Shown here piece after piece: positions 32,685 to 45,321 of a stretch of DNA of 64,000 bases. The position numbers and the translations under genes are program-made. Location: positions 62,001-126,000 of the forward strand of contig NW_006768817.1 in the NCBI RefSeq assembly GCF_000204055.1. Reading direction: 5' to 3'. The notes under the pieces are model-generated. The model ran no database searches, was not told where the DNA came from, and saw nothing but the letters and a program-made list of their open reading frames with translations. Source of the stretch: Melampsora larici-populina 98AG31 (taxonomy: Eukaryota; Basidiomycota; Pucciniomycetes; Pucciniales; Melampsoraceae). Every line of letters begins with the position of its first letter. Within the stretch, counting starts at the first letter, position 1.

Positions 32685-35012
32685 TTGGGTGTAAATTGCA
32701 TTGAGTGTAAAAATCAATGTGTAGGGGGGTCAGATGCAATTTTACACTCAATCTGACTGATTTTCTGAAGTGTAAAAAATCATGTGTAAATTATTGAGTG
32801 TAAAAATGTAACAGAACATGACCAAGTTACACTTTTGCCCTCTATTTTTTACATACAATATTGAGGGCAAAAAAAGTTGGGTGCAAAATTAAATTTTGAC
32901 GGGCATTTCTCTACTTTTGCACTCTTAGCATCTACACTCAATAAGAAGTGCAAATCATCAGAGTGCAAAATTCCAAAGGGCTACCCCACAATTACAATTT
33001 TACACCTTACTTTTTGAGTGCAAAAAACTGTTGACTTGGAGAAAAAATCACTAAGTGACCCAGCCCTTCCCCATAATTGCAACCAAACGCACCCTAAAGT
33101 GTTCAGATAGATGATACAAACTAGAAGCAAAGAATCTGCCTTACTATCATAAGTTTGGCCAAGTGCACTTCGGGATTTATCACTCTGTGATAATTGTAAT
33201 CAATTAACATCTTCAAAATCCACAATATCATTACCATTGTTGTTGTGAACTGAACAACCCGGTCAACATACCAGGGAGGAGAGATGCAACTGGCTTGTCC
33301 AAATTGAGGCGGATTGGGGGAATCCAAGGAATCCTCCCTCCACTGGCTCTTGAAGTTCAAATTTTTTCTCCAATTGGCCCTGTATTTGTGTGTATACACT
33401 ACACAAAATGTCATCTTTACCGGGCGGTAAAGAAAACTACTGACATAGAAAAGTCCTGAGGCAACAGGAAGAGAGCTAAAAATCTGAAAAAATATGCACC
33501 TTGTTCCTAGATGTTGGGGCATCATGACGAGTATTTTTTTGTATTTTACACACAGAGATTGGTTAATGTACTAACAATAAAGGCTGAGAATCATCAAAAA
33601 CCCACCTGTAACAATACCTGAAATTTGGCCCTTGACTTTGAAGACAGGATTTTGGAATCTTCAAACATCAATAACTTTTTCAGTTCTGAATCAAATCACC
33701 CAATTTGAAGTGCATTCAAAAGGTGAGCCTTTCCTCTACATTTTTCATTGAGACATCACATCTGTAGCTGGTCTAAAAAAGATCCTACAGAGCTATTCAT
33801 GCAGAACTGTTTGAACATATGTAGAGTGTTTAAATGACTAGATAGCACCTTACTAACATTATGAAGTGTGAAGGAGAATAGTTCGGCTTTTGAATGAACC
33901 AAAAATCGATTTATTTGGAGCAGAATTGCAAAAGTTATTGAAGTTTTTAGACCACAGAATATTGTCTTCATACTCATGACCCAAATTTCAGGTATTGTTA
34001 CATGTGAGTTTTTGATGATTTTCAGCGTTTATTGTTAGTACATAAACCAATATCTGCGTGTAAAATACAACAAAATACTCATCATGACGCCCCAACATCT
34101 GGGGACAAGGTGCATATTTTTTCAGATTTTTAGCTTTCTTCCTGTTACCTCAGGACTTTTCTATGTCAGTAGTTTTCTTTACCGCCCGGTAAAGATTACA
34201 TTTGGTGTAGTGATAATTGCCTTTTGATTTTCAAAAACACAACAAAACCCTTGAAAACACTGGAAAATCTTGAACTTTGAGAAGAAACTGAGGGAGAATC
34301 CCTTAGTATCCTCAGTTTTTTATTTCGTGAATGGATGCTTCTCAAGGAGGCAAACAACCAATTTCTTTACCTCAAGAAAATCCTTAAGCACATAAAAATG
34401 TTTTATAAGACGGACAAATTTTTTCTGCAAAAAGGAATCCCCCTCACAAGTAAAAGCATACGATTTTGTCATAAGTCCCTTGCTGCGCTCAAAGGGTGTG
34501 AGACACAGCATGGGACTTTGTTGAGTTTAAGTTTGTTCATGTGTGTAAATTTGAACGGGGGTGGTCCTTTGTAAAATTACACTGCAGGTATTGCGAAGTT
34601 GTCTTGGTGAGAAATTATGTGATGTGGGAAGGGCTGGGTCACTTAGTGACTTTTTCCCTAAGTCAAGAGTTTTTTGCACTCAAAAAGTAAGGTGTAAAAT
34701 TGTAATTGTGAGGTAGCCCTTTGGAATTTTGCACTCTGATGATTTGCACTTCTTATTGAGTGTAGATGCTAAGAGTGCAAAAGTAGAGAAATGCCCGTCA
34801 AAATTTAATTTTGCACCCAACTTTTTTTGCCCTCAATATTGTATGTAAAAACTAGAGGGCAAAAGTGTAACTTGGTCATGTTCTTTTACATTTTTACACT
34901 CAATAATTTACACATGATTTTTTACACCTCAGAAAATCAGTCAGATTGAGTGTAAAATTGCATCTGACCCCCCTACACATTGATTTTTACACTCAATGGC
35001 ATTTACACCCAA
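32685..35012. mobile_element. 2.3-kb element with ~400-bp terminal inverted repeats
   Basis: The left arm (32685 to about 33090) and right arm (about 34605 to 35012) are reverse complements with scattered mismatches. Both begin or end with TTGGGTGTAAAT, and both contain 'cattgagtgtaaaaatcaa', 'gggcaaaagtgtaac'-type and 'aagggctgggtcacttagtg'-type words. The arms are packed with TTTTACACTCAA/TTGAGTGTAAAA words. No transposase is encoded, so it is non-autonomous. It is interrupted by the CACTA-ended element at 33397-34212. Confidence 0.85.
33397..34212. mobile_element. 816-bp CACTA-ended hairpin element nested in the TIR element
   Basis: The left end is CACTACACAAAATGT and the right end is ACATTTGGTGTAGTG. 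Inverted arms of about 260 bp (33397-33660 and 33950-34212) include TTTACCGGGCGGTAAAG and its complement. It is flanked by ATA on both sides (33394-33396 and 34213-34215). CACTA ends and 3-bp duplications are established hallmarks of CACTA transposons. No transposase is inside, so it would need Tnp2-type enzyme in trans. Confidence 0.85.
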
Positions 35013-36641
35013 CTAGAGCCTATGCGGGCTCGCCCGCCTCTAAATTCAATAAGTAGAAAGTTGATCCTTATGGTTAAAATGGCTGCAGTCTTGGGTCAGG
35101 ATCAGGAACACAAAGAGGACAATAAGCAACAGGGAAATATGCACCATGCACAACTTATTGGATTATTGTGCGTCACACCAGAAATTGTGTAACAACTATC
35201 AAAGGTTTGATACAATCCAAATGAGATATACAGTTGAACCCACGCAATTGCATACCTGCACAACTGTATAATCTGTCATTCTAGCTCAGGACTTCCCCAG
35301 ACATGGTGTGGGCTAAAAGCTAGGTATATTGCATAATTATGTCAAAAATGATAATGCATGATTGAAAATCAAGTTGAAAAAACCGGGTATTCAAAGGCTA
35401 ATTGTAAAGCTTTTACCCCAACACAGGATAAAAATGAACTTAACTATACATAAAGCATGAGCAACAAGTCCTAAAGCCTAATCCTTGACCCGTAAAAATG
35501 CATAATGTTATGTATTTCAATATTTATGCATAACTTTATGCATTTTTACAACTACTTTAATTCAACTCGCTTTGTATGAGCCGTGGGATTGCATAGGGTG
35601 TTCCCTCCAAATTATTCCATTGCACGGGTTTGGCTGTAAGGGTGTTGCTATGTGTAGCACACACACATTGTGACAATATACGCAATTCCCATGGAGATCA
35701 GGGGGTTCCAAAATTGAGTTTAAGAACTTGTGCAGCATAAAGTATAGAAGTTTCAAAACAACTCATATGAACCAATTAGTAAACTGAGGTCATGGTAGCC
35801 TAAGATCTAATCATAACTGGTAACACAGAAGGGAATGTATCATGAGGATGTATTTTAACTAATATATCAAAGATTCCAGAGAGGCCCTGGAAAGCGCCAG
35901 GGTAACTATCCAACCTAAAACCACCCAGACTGCCTTTTTCAAACCCTGTGATGCCGCAAAAACCCAAAAATGGAGTGTAAACTATTCCGGTTTTGCCGGT
36001 AGGTTCAAAGAGCAAAAATCACCAAACATTTCCCAGGAGGACAATCCATTTTTTTTGTTGGTATGTACGTTCAAAAGAGAGTGTTTTGGGCCTTTTTTTC
36101 CAGCCCAAGACAAAACTATGAGTATCACATTGGTAGGTTTGAATTCATAAAATATGATTTCAGCTTCAAAAAACCTGAAGAATACCTTTTTCGTTGGTAC
36201 GTCGGTGTTTTTTGGCCCTCAATCCATTCCTTTTAGGTCAGATAGTTCCCCTGGAGCTTTCTGGGGTCCTTTCCAGAGATATTGAAAGTGCGCTTGTGAC
36301 TACTAAATCAAATGAGTATTAAATGTGATTTGAGTGATATAGGTAATGTGTGACAAAGAAAAATCATAGATCAGGAAAAGACACACTAAATATCACCACA
36401 GCTCAAAGTGTGTACATGTGCAGGGATGGTTTTACTTTTGGATGAAGGTTTTGTTGATTCCAAAGTGTTTCTTTTGGTTTCATTATAATCAAACAAAATT
36501 CATTTGTTTCACGTAGTGTGACAATATAATTGACATGCCAATGTTTTTTATTTCAATCATATTTTTCATCTTCAAGTTGTGTGTGTCTGTGTTTGTGTGT
36601 ATCTTCAAAATCAAGTTTTCAAATTCCGCATGAGTTGATGA
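35013..36641. other. AT-rich interval with one hairpin, no supported gene
   Basis: Nothing coding was supported. A hairpin lies at about 35493-35549: arms 'gtaaaaatgcataatgtt' and 'aactttatgcatttttac' with one mismatch around a short loop. Confidence 0.45.
35493..35549. repeat. Perfect-looking short hairpin, ~21-bp arms
   Basis: The arms are complementary with a single mismatch around 'tatttcaatattta'. It may be a small foldback or MITE end. Confidence 0.7.
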
Positions 36642-38012
36642 AAGGAAACCACTATTTACCGCCCGGAACAAAAAAACCAACGCCCCCTGTGTTTGGGGTA
36701 AAGCCCGTAGAATACCCGCGGAGTACCAAGTCACTATAGCCTAGCAGCGGCCCCGCCGGGCGGTATACCGGGCAGTTAGTGGGGGCTGTATAGCCCCCTA
36801 TCACAAATCCTGGCAGTATTGCCCTCAACCCACCGGGCACCACCAATTCAACTGATAACAACCTTGGTCACTTCACCGATTTTGTCCATCCATTGAACGC
36901 ACCACCACAAAAACAACCGAACGGACCCCACACAACCTACGATATTCAAAATCGATACTCAGTGTATGGTTTTCATGGGCGCATTTTTCTTCAAGATAGC
37001 ATTCAAATCCTGTCCTTAAGAATTATGAACATTTTTGATACTGATGAAAATAATCATGACTATCATAGATGAAAGTAATATCTTGAAGAAGCAACTGTAT
37101 GGCGAGTACAGCAGGGCTTCAATTGGAGAACGTAGACGTCCATTACCTCGAGCAAAACAAGCAGAACGTTGGACCGTGCTCCCTGCAATATCACTTAATG
37201 GAATTGTTGGCCTTTGAGTCATCAAAGCTAGTTGTAATCGACTTCAATTTGAAGATTACCTGAAAATCAGCTTGTAAGCTCTTTAACTTCTTCTTTTGTA
37301 TGTCAAATTCTCTTGACTAACATTTTTCATTGTTTTGTTCAAGTTACCCTTGATGAATCCTTGGCCCTGTAGAAACAGTGTTCTAATCATAAACAATGCA
37401 AGTATTCATCAAAGAGATTGTACAACTGAGTTATGTGCTAGAAAAGGAATCAGATTGATGTCAATTTCACTATTCATATTTATTTTGGGATGGATTTCAC
37501 AATTTATTGGTCATGGTAAATTTGAAGGTAGAGCATCTGCTTTAATTGATAATCTTTTACAATCAGTTGTATTGGCTGTCTTTTTGAAATGTGGGCAAGT
37601 AAATCCTCAGTTTGAATTTGCTCTCTGATCTTTGTCAATCTTTGTTGTCCTTTTATTGTTTTCTTTCTTCATCATACTTTGAAATTTATATTGTCTTAGG
37701 TCTCATAAATCCTAAAAAAAGAAGCACTTCAATACAAGTCTCTAAAATCTGTGCGCCTGAATATCAACCTCTATTGCATCACTACATTTCGCCAAATGTG
37801 GTGTCTCTTAAATCCTGTGCATGAACATAAACATCACTGTCACATTTGTTGAAATTGCTATGGAGATGCCAGCATCCAGAGCGAAGCACGCTCATAAGCG
37901 ACCCAAGAAACAAATGAAATGATACCGGGCAGAAAGTCAGATACAGCCTGGGCGCTATCCGGCATGGGGGCGTCGGGTTTTTTGATTCCGGGCGGTAAAT
38001 AGTGGTTTCCTT
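36642..38012. mobile_element. 1.37-kb TIR element with Tc1/mariner-type transposase remnant
   Basis: The ends AAGGAAACCACTATTTACCG and its complement form inverted repeats of about 47 bp containing TTTACCGCCCGGAA. GATGA flanks both sides (36637-36641 and 38013-38017), a possible 5-bp target duplication. If the ends are instead taken at CACTA (36650) and TAGTG (38004), no duplication is seen. The interior holds the decayed DDE transposase at 37035-37628 and a GC-rich left subterminal block at about 36655-36850. Confidence 0.7.
37035..37628 (+). pseudogene. Tc1/mariner (DDE_3-like) transposase fragments
   Basis: The first fragment contains IIDESNILKKQLYG, GERRRPLPRAKQAERW and VLPAISLNGIVGL, the usual first catalytic Asp block and the following beta strands. 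After stops, a second fragment has NPWPCRNSVLIINNASIH, the second catalytic block, where the expected Asp in 'DN.RIH' is Asn (codon at 37392-37394). The helix-turn-helix head and the third acidic residue are not seen. It is clearly dead. Confidence 0.75.
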
Positions 38013-41000
38013 GATGAAAAATATATCTTTTTTTGTCAAAATCTTATATCTTTAAAATTTGAATTACAAGTTCCAAATCATTTTGTGATGTTACAAGGCA
38101 TGAGACCTCATTATATGGTGGGAAAGGATATAGATGGAGAGTGTATGTAGGTTGAATGAAAAAGGAAAACCATCAGAAAAACTTTCATTACCTTCTTCCA
38201 TCTATGTAGAAAAATAATGGTTGTTTTTGTGGGGGGTGATTTTGAATCTGATGATTTAATTCTACATTTACATTCCATGTCTCTTCCCTACTCATCAAAA
38301 AGGATATTTTGTGAAGACTTGGTGTTTCATTACATTAGAAAGCTCAACAGGAGGAGTAGATTGTTGTAGATAACACTTTTACATTAGAGATACTTAGATA
38401 GTTAGTGCAAGATGTAAAATCAAAAGCACTCAAAACAATGTCTCTTCCCAAAGTTTATTTGAAATTTCTTTGCTCATCACTGATTCTATTTTTTTAATAA
38501 ACTTTGTCTTTCACTTTCTAATCCTTTGAAGGATTTTACAGCTTTTTGTTTACCAATAAAAAATTTCACCCAACAAAAAACAAACAAATTAGAATGTCTT
38601 GTATAATCTATTGTTGTAAAAAACTTTTGCAAGCAAAAATTCAAAGAGAGACAAGCTTTTGGCCAAGATAATGGTTTCTGAAGGAGAAAATCCTGATTGT
38701 TGATTTTCTTCTTCAAGTTGATTGATATGATCAAGGTTGAGATTTTAGAAGAGAGTTTGATGGATTACAAAATGTAAATTAAATGACATGAGCTACAAAA
38801 TTAGTTCATTAGGAAATAGAATATTGATAGGTCATGTAATTTTGTATAGTTTGATTGCGGTTCATTGGATGAAATAAAATCAAATGAATATATCTGAGAG
38901 GTCCACTTGAAACTGAGAATCTAGTTGGATCTAATGATTGATGATGAGATTGAGTAGTTCAATTTGATAATTGTATCTTTGTAGGTGGAGTAGGTTGATT
39001 GATATGTTCTGATTGGTCAGTTTGATTACAGATCTCTTGATTAGATGACCTTGAAATGGAAAAGTTGAGATCGGTTTCTTGAATTGTGATAAACAATCGG
39101 TTGGATTAGTCTGAAATCGAGTTGGTTTTTTCAATTCAATTCAATTTGGATTTGATTTTCTGACTACAATTGAGTAAGACTTGAGCTATCAGAAGAAGAC
39201 ATCAAATGTTGAGGTTGAAGGCCATGACTGCTTGGATGAATAAGTGACCTTCCGTAGCTTGAGAATAACCACCCTTGATTGTCTTCACATGATCACTAAA
39301 TCCTTTTTTGATCACTGATGGAAATTGAAAAGCTGATACAAACCAAGAAGATGATGAAGATGAGTGATTTGATCGTTCTGATTGATTTTGTTTTTGTTTT
39401 AAATTGAATGATGAAGTTGAACATTTGAAGTGTTGGTTGAAGTACTGGGTGGTTGAGGGATTGATGAAGAATTCGAACTGGTGTGCATGGTATCAAATGA
39501 GTACACATGATTGAATGTTGATAAAAGGATCCAACTAACTTCCGAAATGGTCAATTGATTGAGGTTCCAGTGTTGGGGATTACTTGATGATCCCAACACG
39601 TCGTGGATCTGAACAAGAAAAGTTCATTCAAGAACACAAAAATCGAAACAAAGTCCATTCAAGAAGGAGGTCAATAAAGCAAAAAGTACGTATCAGTGTG
39701 AAGTTTTGAAGGGCAATTTGATTACAAAGATTAGTCCAGTGTTCTAATTCGATGAAATTCAAACTGATATTGGTGTACATACACTTCAAGGACGACGTTG
39801 ATAGATTGCAAGAGGTCGCATCAAGATAAATTCAATCCAAGTAAATCAAACAAAAATCTAAAACAATGGCTTATATTATGAAGGAATTGACTGTTGTATA
39901 TAGGCTTGAGATATTGATTTCAGTCCAAGAAGAAAGGGATGTTGAAAGTGGAGGGGCAGTGAAGATGATGATATTGGTCACATTGGACACGACCGATGGA
40001 ATGACTGATGTGATATACCATTAATGTCTGCAAATGGATTGAAATGGAAAATATGGGCTGAAGAGGTTAAGCAGGAGCTAAAAGCATGAAAAGCTTGAGA
40101 ATTGTACGCTCATCATGGATAGGACATGCATATGATAAATGGAATCAGATTTCAATGTCAGATTGGAAAGGGTGATGATGCATAGTACCAGATGTGATGG
40201 ATATGGTAATGCTTGAGAAAACGACAAAGACGTTGCTAACTTTGTGAGGGAATATCATCACTGAAGAGCGGAAGAGGAATGCAATTGAAGGATTGTACTT
40301 GCACAAAAAAGGAAATGAAGTGAAACGGTGTAGAACTTATAACCCAACAAGGGTTATACAGAGCTGGAAGAGGATAATCTACTAATATAAGGACTAGTAG
40401 AAGTTGTCTGAGACTGCTCTTCTAAAACAACACAATCAGGAGAGACTCTGTTGTATTGAGTACAGATAAGGCACCAGAGAAATATATCTTCACACGTATT
40501 TTAACTTCAAAAGCACACTTTGTATTACTATCAACACTCCTATAGTGTTATTCCCAATTGATAACTAAAGAAATAAGCAATATCTGATTGATATTATTCC
40601 CAATAAGTCTTTATGACTATAAAACTAAAGTAAATTTCTCTTTATAATTGTAATAAAGGGCGTATTTATGTGATCAGGTACTATTAAAATAAGTTTATAA
40701 TGATAAACAAAATAATAATGGCGTAAATGATAAAGAAAAAAGGGGAACAACAGTCCCAAAACCCTCTCAAAGTATATATATCAATGTACTACAACTTTTA
40801 CAATGGTCAACAACCTCAAAACCAATCAAATCTGCCCAAAATTCCCTAAAAACCCTATAATGACGCAATGTAATGATTTTGTTACTAATAAATGATGTAA
40901 TTTTCACAGCAAAAAGTGATCAATGACGCAATAATATGATGTACAGCACTTCTTATGATGATTACAGGTGATTTTTTCCTTGTAAACTAGCTGAAAACCA

Positions 41001-41037
41001 ATTTTTGAGATTACGGATTTTTTCAGATGTGCTCCAA
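38013..41037. other. 3-kb AT-rich interval with no supported gene
   Basis: Many short open frames but none with splice structure or family similarity. At 39489 'tggtatca' resembles an initiator-tRNA primer site and at 39573 there is a TGTTGGG...CCCAACA pair, but no LTR partner or coding region backs an element. The sequence resembles worn-out intergenic repeat. Confidence 0.4.
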
Positions 41038-41046
41038 TTTTTGATT

Positions 41047-42007
41047 GGATCGCACTATTTGGCGCCCGCTTTCAAACACTCACCGCCCGGTTTTGAACTG
41101 TATAACCGGGCGGTGACATCTACGCAGCCCGGTTTGTGAATTCGAATCAGAGACGCCCGGTTTTCAGATTTGATTTCACTTCCACTTGCCAGTGTTTCTC
41201 CCTTATTTCCCATTCTAATTTCCACCCTTTCGACTTACTTCTTTTTTTGACTTCTCATCTTTTGGCTTGTTTCTCATCAAATGTTACTTTTGAAATGGAA
41301 GTAAACGAGTGTGACCATTCCAAATATAACTTAACGAGCGTGACATGAGTAATGAGCGTGGTAGAAAGAGATACAAAACAAAACTAAACTAAAACGTGTC
41401 TCACAAACAACAGAATAAAAAGTACTAAAGACAAACTACTAAAGACACAAGATAATCATTCTACGTGAATAACCTCCTTTGACCCAATAACCTCCTTTGA
41501 CCCTGATCTTTGATCCCTCCAACGAGCCAACTGATCTTTATACTCCTCGATCCAGAGGGGTATATTAGTTGATTCCAACATATCTGGGTTGCGGTTTCCA
41601 AACACCAAGGGTAGAAACTACTAAGACAAGATAAGATAGGTGAAGGTGAACGACTTACCATCTTTGGATTTGGACGGATTGGGTTGGGAGGCGTTGCTTC
41701 TTTGGGTGAGTCCAATTGGGAATTGGAAGTTGTACTTAGGAAGGAAGTGTCGAAGCAGCTGAGAGAGAATGTGTCGAACGAATATAGGTAGAGAGAACAC
41801 TACCTATACTGCCCGGTTTGATAAGGTACAGCCCGGTTTCATGAGTGACAGCCCGGTAAAAGGGTATTAGAGCCCGCTTTCTTGATATGACAGCCCGCTT
41901 TGTGATACAGCTGCGGCTGCGGCCAAATTTGGCCTGGAGGCACGGTTGATGTACCGAAAAAACCGGGCTTCGGGTAATTTGAAAGCGGGCGCCAAATAGC
42001 GCGATCC
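41047..42007. mobile_element. 961-bp MULE-like TIR element with 9-bp target duplication
   Basis: The ends GGATCGCACTATTTGGCGCC and the complement of GGATCGCGCTATTTGGCGCC form ~30-bp inverted repeats ending in CGCTTTCAAA. The 9-bp direct repeat TTTTTGATT lies immediately outside both ends (41038-41046 and 42008-42016). Nine-base duplications are typical of Mutator-like elements. The interior has many GCCCGG words and no transposase, so it is non-autonomous. Confidence 0.85.
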
Positions 42008-42185
42008 TTTTTGATTACTAAAGTGCATCTTGTAGCCCACGTGTTACTGATCATTTCTGACACCTATATGACCTACTTCTGATGAGTGATGAGTAAGATA
42101 TTGAGTTGTGAAGTTAAGGTTTTGAGCATTACATGTTGACTTGTGACTGTAAATTCGAGATTCACACCAATTCTTTATTTGCCTC

Positions 42186-42925
42186 ATAACTTTTTTCATA
42201 AACCTCCGCTACTATTGATTTAAAGTTTGTACATTATGTAATCCACTCTTCTGCGTTGAATGAGCCATCTACCAACCTATTCTGACGTCATTTGACATAT
42301 GTAATTAGCTGAAAACCTCCATTTTCCACGAAATTCACCCATTTTCTCCACTTTTCACAGCTGCTACTCTCTTTTTCTTGCTCATGTAATATGACATCAT
42401 CCTCTATAACCTTAAAAATCCCGGAAAATCCTCTTGGCAACCTTAAATTCCATTACTACCACTATTACATAACCAAACTACACGTGTACCTCTTGTTTAC
42501 CAACTTCGAAAAAGTGCCTTTTCCCTAATAACTTTTGTTTCTCCTTATCAACCTTCAAGATTAAAATTGTCATAGTATAATATAATGTTGTTCTTTCATA
42601 TTCTAACCTCATAATACCCATAACTTTATTTTTACTAACCTAAAAACCATTTTCCAACCTATATACCTATAATTTCGAATTTTTCTTATGTTTTTCTTTC
42701 TTTCTTTTTGTAATGAGTTTGTAAGTAAACTATAATGATCTTAATGAATAATGTGAAATAAAATGATGTAATGTTAACCTAATGACCAATCCATAAGCCT
42801 ACAAGAGCTTCAATTGATCTAAAAACCCTCATTTCAAATTTTCTTTCCTGCTGAATCCTGCTAATAAACTGGTAAACTGGTAATTATGAATTTTTTAATT
42901 GATCCCATAAATTAATCACCACAAC
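42186..42925. repeat. Left arm of a 5.7-kb inverted-repeat structure
   Basis: About 740 bp that are reverse complement (roughly 80% by eye) to 47165-47926. Shared words include 'acattatgtaatccactctt', 'cacagctgctactc', 'tatggg..tataacc'-type runs and 'agagcttcaattgatctaaa'. Confidence 0.85.
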
Positions 42926-45321
42926 AGGCATTATGAAAGTACATTAAACCAATAATTGACAGGAAGAAAATGGTGGATGGAATGATAGATAATAATTGTA
43001 CAAAACAGGAAGGGTTATGCAGAGTGTGTATGTTTATGGTATCAAGTATTAGTCCAAATACGCATAGATTGAAGGTTGTGACAGTGAAATTGATGCAGTA
43101 GCCAAAATGAGAAATTGGCAACAGTCAAAATAGGAAATGTGAGCATGCAAGCAAATCGAGAAGACTTCAAATAGAATAATGTATGTTAGAAGATGACCAA
43201 AAGCAATAGGAAGGCCTAAGGATCGAGGGTTATGAAGAAGTGAGCCAGATATTTTGAGTATAAATAGAGGGGGAATGATGCAAGAAATATTTATTCCTCA
43301 CGCCCCTCAACAGCAAACCATGAACTCGTATCTATGTCAATTGGTGGCTGAAACAGTAGGGGTGTCGTGGTGGATGAAAGTTTGTAGCCTCTGGCTTTCA
43401 ACCAAAAACTGAGCATTTGTGTGTTTAGCCCTAAGGGGAGGCATAAATGCTGAGTTTTTGGTTGAAGGGCGGGGGGTTTACGAATTTACATTTATTTGAT
43501 ATTGAGTGTAAATCATTGAGTGCAAAAATCTCTTAACCCATTTATTATTTACTTTTGCTGAATTATAGTCAATTCATTTAGAATTATTGAAACTTGACAA
43601 AAGTCACATAAATTGAAAGTAATCAAAACAAAATTCCAAAAATCTAAATACAAATCTTTCAAATATACAATCTAATAAATTCTTTATACCCTTCAACACC
43701 TTCACCATCTTCAATCAAGACCTTTATAGAAATTTTAAAGAGATTAATTAATGAAACAGAAAGAATATCTAAAAAGGACTTACCAAAAAGAAGAATTACA
43801 AAAATCAATTTTTTTGTTTTGTAGATGCAATGACAAAGAAGATGATATAACGGGCTGGATCAATCAATGAGATAGGATGGGAAGTGATGGAATGATTGGT
43901 GACAAGGCAGTGATTGATTGATCGATTGAGAAGTGTCCAAGGCTTGATTTGACTTGGACCGACCTAAAACAAGACAAAAACAGCTCAGAATAGGTTTCAA
44001 GAAGTGGTCAGAAGAAAGGGATGATAAAGACCAAAAATCCAACTTACAATATTGATTAGGTTTGAAGGGCTGGAGTATAAAAGGGAGTGTTGGAGTGATT
44101 GAGTGTGAAGTTTTGTGTGTCCGATCGCAAGAGTGTGTTTTGTAGAGAGTTTCTTTCTTTTGACCGTTATCGAGTGTTGTCAAGTTCAAAGAAACCAAAG
44201 CTTTGAGCATCTGTTAAAGAGTCATTTTCCCCTTGTTTTTGATTGTTATTGAGTTGAACTCCTAGTTAGAAAGGAGCAACCAAAGAAAAGATAGAAGCCT
44301 ATCTCGTTAGTCCCTTAGTTCATCGCATCAATAGTGTAGCGCGAGTAAAAGAAAGGTCTTTAGATAAAAGATTCACCAATTTATTAATTATAAGGGTCAG
44401 TGGAGGTGTTATCAAAGATTTTGAAACCCTTACACTGGGAATTTCGATTTTATTTTTTTATTTTTTTATTTTTTTATTTTACTTAAGCTATCTTAGGGGT
44501 TCTGTCCTAAGGTTTTAAGGCAGTTGGGGCAGTTACGGGTGTAATTGCTGGGATTTAAGGCTACTAGGGTGTGTAGGGTAGTTTCGGGATCTGTAGAAGT
44601 TGGGGAACAAGGTTTAGGTGGAATTTTCAAGGTTTCTTTTTTTATCTCTTGCTGCAGGAAGGACTTTGGAGGAACTTTATTGGGAAAACATTGTAAAAGA
44701 CATCTGTTTACAGTTTGTGTTTGAATTGTTTAACCTTTACGGGGATTCTTAAAGCTGAACTAAAGCTTGTAGATTGGAAATTCAAGGATTGGAAGCTTAT
44801 TTTGGTGGTAGTAAGGTTGGCTAGAAGTGCCACATTGCAAATTTTGAGGGCGGATTAACGGCTTTTTGGTTACGGCTCTTGGAGGTTTATCCCCCTTGCG
44901 TTGTTTCTTCCCCTCCAGGCTCTGCCTACGCTCCACAGTGTAGGAGTTCTACACCAATAGGCTAGGACCGGTCTCTCGGGAGCTTACAGTGTCTTACTCA
45001 GCTCTGAGACCAGGTCAATACTGGGCTTAGACTGGGCAAGTACCTAAAAAGAGGTACCCGCCAAGAGCCCGGTGGCAATTCTGGCCTAGGAGGCCCCCCA
45101 CTAAGGTTGCGACCCGGCCCCGGCCTTGAGAAACCCAGCCTGCCCAACCTCTTTACCTTGTTAGGCAGGGCTTTGGCCAAGGCTTCTAAAACCTAATGAT
45201 GATAGAGGCAAAAGCTTCAACCAGGGCAGGCCAGCCAGGGCCATCCAAAGTGGCCAAGGCTGTGCAGTACTTGATACTGGAGTTTTGAGCTGCTGGGTCA
45301 GCATTCTTCAACTCTATTACC
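42926..45321. other. Interior of the inverted-repeat structure, no supported gene
   Basis: Contains a hairpin at 43386-43465, a (TTTTTTA)n run at about 44449-44482 and a GC-rich block at 44890-45190 that contrasts sharply with its AT-rich surroundings. No gene was supported. Confidence 0.45.
43386..43465. repeat. Hairpin, ~25-bp arms
   Basis: 'ttcaaccaaaaactgagcat' and 'atgctgagtttttggttgaa' are perfect complements about 30 bp apart. Confidence 0.8.

Noticed and set aside
39280..39620. Possible Copia element (primer-site-like 'tggtatca' and TGTTGGG...CCCAACA)
   Set aside because: No paired LTR and no gag-pol coding sequence nearby; the minus-strand open frames have no Copia motifs.
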